A stretch of DNA of 31,444 nucleotides from the NCBI GenBank assembly GCA_964495805.1, contig CAZBWV010000059.1, positions 1-31,444 on the forward strand, read 5' to 3'. The DNA comes from JALXCH01 sp964495805 (GTDB taxonomy: Bacteria; Calditrichota; Calditrichia; RBG-13-44-9). Both the position numbers and the translations under genes were made by a program. Positions 26,479 through 31,444 of this stretch are shown one piece after another (the first letter of the stretch is position 1; each line of letters begins with the position of its first letter). The notes beneath the pieces are model-generated. The model saw only the letters and a list, made by a program, of their open reading frames with translations. It was not told where the DNA came from and did not search any database.

Positions 26479-26494
26479 TGGCACACAACGTGCA
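26479..26494 (+). promoter_or_regulatory. Sigma-54-type -24/-12 promoter for clpB
   Basis: TGGCAC-ACAAC-GTGCA matches the consensus TGGCAC-N5-TTGCA at every position but one (T to G). The essential GG and GC are 10 bases apart, and a T-run lies just upstream. The predicted start is about 26505, giving a short leader with a strong AAAGGAGG site before the clpB ATG at 26542. Confidence 0.6.
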
Positions 26495-26541
26495 TTATAT
26501 CGGGCGAAGAACAATCGAAAAAAAGAAAGGAGGCAACGATT

Positions 26542-29181
26542 ATGAACCTTGAAAAATTTACCATAAAAGCACAGGAAGCTCTGGCCAATGCTCAGCATCT
26601 GGTCACCGAGCGTGGTCAGCAGCAAATTGAACCGGAACACGTGCTTTTTACCATGGTAACCGATACCGAAGGGATTATTCCTCCCATTCTGAAAAAATTG
26701 GGGGTAAATCCGGAAGATGTGAAGCGCCAACTGGACCTGGCCATCGACAAATTCCCCAAGGTGTATGGTGCGCCGGGTCAGGTGTACGCTTCCAATAATT
26801 TGAATGTGATGATCAACCAGGCCATGAAGGAAGCAAAAAACCTGAAGGATGAGTATGTATCCACCGAACATCTGCTTCTGGCCATGGCCGATCAGAAAGG
26901 CACGGAAGCGTACCGAATTCTCAACTCTCTGGGAGTTACCCGTGATGCGATTCTAAAGGCGTTGCAGGAGGTACGCGGAAAGCAGCGGGTTACCGACCAG
27001 AATCCGGAAGGCAAGTACATGGCGCTGCAGCGTTATGCACGGGATTTAACCGATCTGGCACGGCAGGGCAAACTGGACCCGGTCATCGGACGGGATGAGG
27101 AAATCCGCCGCGTGTTGCAGGTTCTCTCCCGACGAACCAAGAACAATCCCGTACTGGTGGGAGACCCCGGTGTGGGTAAAACCGCCATTGTGGAGGGAAT
27201 TGCCCAGCGCATCGTGCGCGGCGATGTACCGGATAATCTGAAGGACAAGCGTATTGTGGCGCTGGATATGGGGGCGCTGATTGCCGGTGCTAAATTCCGC
27301 GGCGAATTCGAAGAACGCCTCAAAGCGGTTCTGAAAGAGATCCAGGAGTCCGAAGGGCAGATTATCCTGTTCATCGACGAGCTGCATACCTTGGTGGGTG
27401 CCGGAGCAGCAGAAGGTGCCATCGATGCGTCCAATATGCTAAAACCGGCGCTGGCACGTGGCGAACTGCGCTGCATCGGTGCCACCACGGTGGATGAGTA
27501 CCGCAAATACATTGAAAAGGATGCTGCACTGGAACGACGCTTTCAGCCCATTCTGGTGGAAGAACCCTCTGTGGAAGATACGATTTCCATTCTCCGCGGT
27601 CTGAAAGAAAAATACGAAGTTCATCATGGAGTGAAAATAACCGATGCGGCAATTGTGGCGGCGGCAACCCTGTCCCACCGCTATATTACCGACCGGTTCC
27701 TGCCGGATAAAGCCATTGATCTGATTGACGAAGCAGCGGCGCGATTGCGCATCGAAATCAATTCCATGCCGGAAGAGCTGGATGAGATTGAGCGCCGGAT
27801 TAAGCAGCTGGAAATTGAAATGGTGGCGCTGAAAAAGGAGAAAGACGAAGCGGCGAAAGAACGACTGAAACGCATCCAGGAGGAACTGGCCAATCTGCGC
27901 GAGGAACGCAATAAGTTATTTGCCCACTGGAAACTGGAAAAGGAGATGATTCAGAAGATTCGAGAGATTAAATCGCAAATTGACCAGCTACGCATCGAGA
28001 TGGAGAAAGCGGAACGGATGGGCGATTTGAATCGGGTGGCGGAGATTAAGTACGGCCAGATTCCGGAAATGGAGCGGCAGCTTCAGGAAGCCACTAAAAA
28101 GTTGCAGGAGATTCAGAAAGATCGCAAGATGCTCAAAGAAGAAGTGGATGAAGAGGATATTGCCGAGATTGTCAGCCGCTGGACGGGTATTCCGGTATCC
28201 CGAATGCTGGAATCCGAGCGAGAAAAGTTACTGAAGATTGAACAGCGGTTGGCTCAGCGTGTGGTGGGACAGGAGGAAGCCATTCAAGCCGTGGCAAATG
28301 CTATTCGGCGTTCCCGGGCTGGTCTGGCGGATAAGAATCGACCCATCGGTTCGTTCATCTTTCTGGGACCCACTGGTGTCGGTAAAACCGAGCTGGCCCG
28401 AGCACTGGCTGAATTCCTGTTCGATGACGAAAATGCCATGATTCGGATTGACATGTCCGAGTACATGGAACGCCATTCTGTCTCCCGGTTGATTGGTGCG
28501 CCTCCCGGCTATGTGGGGTATGAGGAAGGCGGTCAGTTAACCGAAGCGGTGCGGCGTAAACCGTATTCGGTGGTACTGTTGGACGAAATCGAAAAGGCGC
28601 ATCCGGAGGTGTTCAACATCCTTTTGCAGGTATTGGACGACGGACGTTTAACGGATAACAAAGGGCATGTGGTGAATTTCAAAAACACCATCATCATCAT
28701 GACTTCGAACCTGGGTGCGCACCTGATCCTGGAGAAATCCCAGCGCATCGATGAGCACAACCGGGAGGAGATTTTCCGGGAGATTCGTCAGGAAACCATG
28801 GCACTGCTGCGGCAATCCCTGAAACCGGAATTCCTGAACCGGGTGGACGAAATCATTGTCTTCCATAGCTTAAGCCGCGAGCATATCAAGAAAATCGTGG
28901 ACCTGCAGATTGAGCGGATTCGCAAACAGCTGGCTGAACAGGGACTGGATATCACCATTACCGAAGCAGCCAGAGAATACCTGGCCGAACAGGGTTACGA
29001 TCCGGCTTTCGGTGCCCGACCGCTCAAACGGGTGATTCAGCGCGAAGTGCTGGACAAACTGGCTTACGAAATTCTGGAAGGCAAATTCCACAAAGGACAA
29101 ACCATTCAGGTGGATTTCGACGGACAGGAAATTCAGTTCCTGGCCATCGAAGAAGTTCCTGCGGAAGAAGTGGAAGAATAA
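26542..29181 (+). CDS. clpB: ATP-dependent disaggregase ClpB
   Basis: At 879 residues it has the usual length for ClpB. In order: N-terminal Clp repeat domain (about 1-145), first AAA+ domain with Walker A G-D-P-G-V-G-K-T (207-214) and Walker B I-L-F-I-D-E (275-280), a long coiled-coil M domain (about 410-530) that marks ClpB rather than ClpA or ClpC, second AAA+ domain with G-P-T-G-V-G-K-T (609-616) and pore loop G-Y-V-G-Y near 657, and a C-terminal D2-small domain. ClpB works as a hexamer in the cytoplasm with the DnaK system to rescue aggregated proteins. The gene is monocistronic by context: a sigma-54-type promoter stands upstream and a strong terminator follows the stop. No CIRCE or HAIR element was seen. 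Confidence 0.97.
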   Translation: MNLEKFTIKAQEALANAQHLVTERGQQQIEPEHVLFTMVTDTEGIIPPILKKLGVNPEDVKRQLDLAIDKFPKVYGAPGQVYASNNLNVMINQAMKEAKNLKDEYVSTEHLLLAMADQKGTEAYRILNSLGVTRDAILKALQEVRGKQRVTDQNPEGKYMALQRYARDLTDLARQGKLDPVIGRDEEIRRVLQVLSRRTKNNPVLVGDPGVGKTAIVEGIAQRIVRGDVPDNLKDKRIVALDMGALIAGAKFRGEFEERLKAVLKEIQESEGQIILFIDELHTLVGAGAAEGAIDASNMLKPALARGELRCIGATTVDEYRKYIEKDAALERRFQPILVEEPSVEDTISILRGLKEKYEVHHGVKITDAAIVAAATLSHRYITDRFLPDKAIDLIDEAAARLRIEINSMPEELDEIERRIKQLEIEMVALKKEKDEAAKERLKRIQEELANLREERNKLFAHWKLEKEMIQKIREIKSQIDQLRIEMEKAERMGDLNRVAEIKYGQIPEMERQLQEATKKLQEIQKDRKMLKEEVDEEDIAEIVSRWTGIPVSRMLESEREKLLKIEQRLAQRVVGQEEAIQAVANAIRRSRAGLADKNRPIGSFIFLGPTGVGKTELARALAEFLFDDENAMIRIDMSEYMERHSVSRLIGAPPGYVGYEEGGQLTEAVRRKPYSVVLLDEIEKAHPEVFNILLQVLDDGRLTDNKGHVVNFKNTIIIMTSNLGAHLILEKSQRIDEHNREEIFREIRQETMALLRQSLKPEFLNRVDEIIVFHSLSREHIKKIVDLQIERIRKQLAEQGLDITITEAAREYLAEQGYDPAFGARPLKRVIQREVLDKLAYEILEGKFHKGQTIQVDFDGQEIQFLAIEEVPAEEVEE

Positions 29182-29186
29182 CCACA

Positions 29187-29220
29187 GGCGGGAGTTTCCC
29201 CCTCCCGCCTTTTTTATTTT
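29187..29220 (+). terminator. Rho-independent terminator of clpB
   Basis: Perfect stem GGCGGGAG (29187-29194) and CTCCCGCC (29202-29209) with a 7-nt loop, followed at once by TTTTTTATTTTT. It starts 6 bp after the clpB stop codon. Confidence 0.95.
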
Positions 29221-29320
29221 TGACCATAGGTACAAAAGATCTTTTTCCATAACAGGGGAAACTAATTCAAAAAAATAAAGTAAGAAAAACCGTGATTTTA
29301 AAATAGAAGGAGATGCGAAG

Positions 29321-30880
29321 ATGGAAAAACGAGAGATGTTTCAGTACGGACTGATTCTTATCGGGATTGGGATTATTATTGGATTGGTGCTCTCGGCGGG
29401 ATTGAACTGGACCAATCATTCCAGTGCTTCCCCGGAAGCGAATATGGTGAGTGCTTCGCCATCGGAAACTCCCGGTTCCTCCGGAGAAGCGACACCAGGA
29501 ACGCCGGAAATCTCCAGCTCCCAGGAAGCGTTGAATGCCTTAAGTACCGCTTTTGCCGATGTGGCTGAGAAAGTGAATCCTTCTGTGGTGACCATTTTCA
29601 CCGAAACCATCATCAAACGGGGCGGACAGCAGGCCATGCCGCCATTCCCGTTCGATGAGTTTTTTGGGGATGATTTCTTTAAACACTTCTTCCAGGTCCC
29701 CCCTCAGCCGGAAGGGGATTTGAAGCAAATGGGGCTTGGTTCGGGTGTCATCGTTTCGGAAGATGGAATTATTCTGACTAATAACCATGTGGTAAAAGGG
29801 GCGGATAATATTAAAGTCCGTTTAATGGACGGTTCCGAATATGAAGCGGAAGTTAAGGGAACCGATAAGCGGACTGATCTGGCGGTAATCAAAATTAAAG
29901 CAAAAGGGCTTAAAGCCATTAAGTTTGGAGATTCGGACAAAGCCCGGGTTGGCGAGTGGGTACTGGCGATTGGTTCACCGCTTTCTCCGGAACTGGCTCA
30001 TACTGTAACGGCTGGCATTATTAGTGCCAAGGGACGCAGCGGTGTGGGACTGAGCATGTACGAGGATTACATTCAAACCGACGCAGCCATCAATCCGGGA
30101 AACTCCGGTGGCGCGCTGGTTAACCTGAAAGGAGAATTGATTGGCATCAACTCAGCCATTGCTACCCGTAACGGTGGTTTTATGGGGATTGGATTTGCCA
30201 TTCCTTCCAATCTGGCCCGAAAAGTCATGAACGATATTCTCACGAAAGGCCATGTGGTGCGTGGCTGGCTGGGTGTGTACATCCAGAATGTGGATAAAAA
30301 GCTGGCTGAGGCGCTGGGTATGGAAAAACCGATGGGTGTGGTGGTTTCTGGCGTGCAAAAAGATAGTCCCGCCGAAAAAGCTGGCCTGAAGGTGGAAGAC
30401 GTAATTATCAAATTTAACGGCAAGAAGGTGAAAAATACAGTGGAATTAAGCACCTGGGTGGCGGCTGCCGGACCGGATGCTGAAGTGACGTTGACCGTTC
30501 TGAGAGATGGGAAGGAAAAAGAAATTAAGGTGAAATTAGGGCAGTATCCGGAAGGCGAAGAGGAAGTGCAAGCGAAGAGTAAAGCCAGTGAAAAGATCGG
30601 GCTGGAAGTATCCAACATCACTCCGGAACTGGTGCAAAGGTACGATCTGAAAGTAAAGAAAAACGGTGTGGTGATTACCGGTGTGAAACGCGGTAGCGTT
30701 GCAGCACAATCCGGTTTACGTCCCGGAGATGTGATTCTGAAAGTCAATCGGAAAGATGTGAAGAATGTGGACGATTACGCCAGGATTGTGGATAAGCTAA
30801 AACCGGGCGATACGGTATTGTTCTACATCCAGCGCGGTGACGCTAACATTTTTGTGGCGTTTAGCATTCCCAAAGACTAA
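29321..30880 (+). CDS. DegP/HtrA-family periplasmic serine protease with two PDZ domains
   Basis: The 519-residue protein has an N-terminal hydrophobic segment (about 8-27) that may be an uncleaved anchor or signal. A Ser/Pro/Glu-rich linker follows (about 32-68), then a trypsin-like protease domain with the full triad: His156 (T-N-N-H-V-V), Asp186 (R-T-D-L-A-V-I) and Ser262 (G-N-S-G-G-A). Two PDZ domains lie at about 305-400 and 425-515, as in DegP/DegQ (S1C family). It degrades or holds misfolded envelope proteins, fitting a cell that exports many large beta-rich proteins. AAGGAG precedes the ATG. The gene stands alone between the clpB terminator and its own terminator. Confidence 0.95.
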   Translation: MEKREMFQYGLILIGIGIIIGLVLSAGLNWTNHSSASPEANMVSASPSETPGSSGEATPGTPEISSSQEALNALSTAFADVAEKVNPSVVTIFTETIIKRGGQQAMPPFPFDEFFGDDFFKHFFQVPPQPEGDLKQMGLGSGVIVSEDGIILTNNHVVKGADNIKVRLMDGSEYEAEVKGTDKRTDLAVIKIKAKGLKAIKFGDSDKARVGEWVLAIGSPLSPELAHTVTAGIISAKGRSGVGLSMYEDYIQTDAAINPGNSGGALVNLKGELIGINSAIATRNGGFMGIGFAIPSNLARKVMNDILTKGHVVRGWLGVYIQNVDKKLAEALGMEKPMGVVVSGVQKDSPAEKAGLKVEDVIIKFNGKKVKNTVELSTWVAAAGPDAEVTLTVLRDGKEKEIKVKLGQYPEGEEEVQAKSKASEKIGLEVSNITPELVQRYDLKVKKNGVVITGVKRGSVAAQSGLRPGDVILKVNRKDVKNVDDYARIVDKLKPGDTVLFYIQRGDANIFVAFSIPKD

Positions 30881-30911
30881 ACCGGTGCCATAGCAGACCC
30901 CCATACATCCG

Positions 30912-30952
30912 GAACCCCGATGCAGCGATTGCACCGGGGTTCTGCTTTTATT
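30912..30952 (+). terminator. Rho-independent terminator of the htrA-type gene
   Basis: GAACCCCG (30912-30919) pairs with CGGGGTTC (30935-30942). After one A.C mismatch, TGCA pairs with TGCA, leaving the loop GCGAT. A T-rich tail (TGCTTTTATT) follows. Confidence 0.88.
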
Positions 30953-31151
30953 CAGAATCCAATTTTGGGGAACAACGGGATACACTGGATTTTTCCGGAA
31001 GTCTGAAGAACCACTCCTGTTCATCCTGAATTTACGTCTCCAAATATCGGGATTTCCATCGGAATGCCCTGACAATGAATCCCCGTCAGGAAACGGAAAA
31101 AGAATCAGACTCTTCCCCCAAAACCCATAAAAAACTCCTCCTCCCCGGCCA

Positions 31152-31295
31152 TTCCCCTATACCCCCTATACCCCCTATACCCCCTATCTCCCTTATCTCC
31201 CTTATCTCCCTTATTTCCCCTATCTCCCCTATTTCCCCTATACCCCTTATTCCCCTTATTCCCCTTATTCCCCTTATTCCCCCTATCCCCCTTAC
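31152..31295. repeat. Tandem array of sixteen 9-bp C-rich units
   Basis: Exactly sixteen in-register nonamers without any insertion or deletion fit the consensus HYCCCYTAT, except that the last unit ends in TTAC. Identical units cluster: three ACCCCCTAT, three CTCCCTTAT and three TCCCCTTAT. The complementary strand is a series of GGGG or GGG runs at 9-bp spacing, suited to G-quadruplex formation. A 90-codon open frame crosses it (31075-31347), but only because 9 is a multiple of 3. It lies between the htrA terminator and the pfk promoter. Confidence 0.9.
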
Positions 31296-31307
31296 CTTCA
31301 AACAAGG

Positions 31308-31336
31308 TTTCCATTCCCGGGAAAATTTACTATATT
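31308..31336 (+). promoter_or_regulatory. Candidate promoter of the phosphofructokinase gene with palindromic spacer
   Basis: TTTCCA (31308-31313), a 17-bp spacer and TATATT (31331-31336, 5 of 6 consensus bases). The spacer holds the perfect palindrome TTCCCGGGAA (31314-31323), a place where a repressor could act. The start codon is 57 bp downstream of the -10. Confidence 0.45.
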
Positions 31337-31393
31337 ATTCCGATTAAAATTCCGATAATGCAAGCATACGCAACGGAAAGAAAGGAGTGAACG

Positions 31394-31444
31394 ATGGCCA
31401 AGAAACGCATTGGAATATTAACCGGTGGCGGAGATTGTCCCGGA
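31394..31444 (+). CDS. 6-phosphofructokinase, N-terminal 17 codons only
   Basis: The gene begins MAKKRIGILTGGGDCPG and runs off the window. G-I-L-T-G-G-G-D-C-P-G is the nucleotide-binding start of the PfkA superfamily; the G-G-D-C-P-G form occurs in both ATP- and pyrophosphate-using members, so the phosphate donor cannot be told from this fragment. It catalyses the committed step of glycolysis in the cytoplasm. AAAGGAG lies 8 bp before the ATG. Its nearness to a starch-use locus may be chance, since the clpB and htrA genes lie between. Confidence 0.85.
   Translation, partial: MAKKRIGILTGGGDCPG

Noticed and set aside
31075..31347. 90-codon open frame made of I-P-P and I-S-L repeats
   Set aside because: The repetitive protein is only the translation of a 9-bp tandem array; all three frames of such an array can stay open. 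No ribosome site or family match is visible.

Overview
This window looks like chromosomal DNA from a member of the FCB superphylum outside classical Bacteroidetes, most likely Calditrichota or a KSB1-like relative. The grounds are: several secreted proteins end in a roughly 85-residue C-terminal domain with the N(Y/F)PNPFNP start and the G-x-Y-(F/Y) ... end typical of type 9-like sorting domains; a PorV/PorQ-family outer-membrane protein is present; and a CarboxypepD_reg/TonB receptor occurs without a SusD partner. The phylum is an inference from gene style, not from a marker gene. No rRNA, tRNA, CRISPR array, phage or insertion-sequence gene was seen.

Layout. 1-522 (-) is the N-terminal part of an isoprenylcysteine methyltransferase-like membrane protein. 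944-10905 (+) holds an envelope block: a TonB-dependent receptor, a 1308-residue secreted protein with Ca-loop motifs and an Fn3-like domain, a PorV-like porin-fold protein and a 684-residue non-catalytic protein with repeated starch-binding-like modules. 11350-18766 (+) is a tight inner-membrane/periplasmic sugar cluster: SSS sodium symporter, MalE/MalF/MalG-like ABC importer without its ATPase, TrmB-type regulator and a small GH13 amylase-like protein. 18916-22926 (+) is a giant multi-modular secreted alpha-amylase. 23282-26140 (-) is a secreted NlpC/P60-like protein. 26542-29181 (+) is clpB, 29321-30880 (+) is a DegP/HtrA protease, and 31394 onward (+) is the start of a 6-phosphofructokinase.

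How the genes fit together (inference): the large amylase and the multi-module binding protein are exported and act on starch or glycogen at the cell surface. The receptor block carries oligosaccharides across the outer membrane. The GH13 protein with an N-terminal membrane anchor or signal trims them in the periplasm. The symporter and the ABC importer take up the products, and the TrmB-type protein senses sugar. The clpB and htrA pair is an unrelated protein-quality block.

The most interesting non-coding signals are: (i) a sigma-54-type -24/-12 promoter before clpB with a perfect 18-bp palindrome about 130 bp upstream of the predicted start site; (ii) an exact-register array of sixteen 9-bp C-rich units before pfk, and the same unit family on the opposite strand after the amylase gene; (iii) a hairpin-dense 375-bp leader before the symporter; and (iv) an inverted repeat just ahead of the TrmB-type gene.
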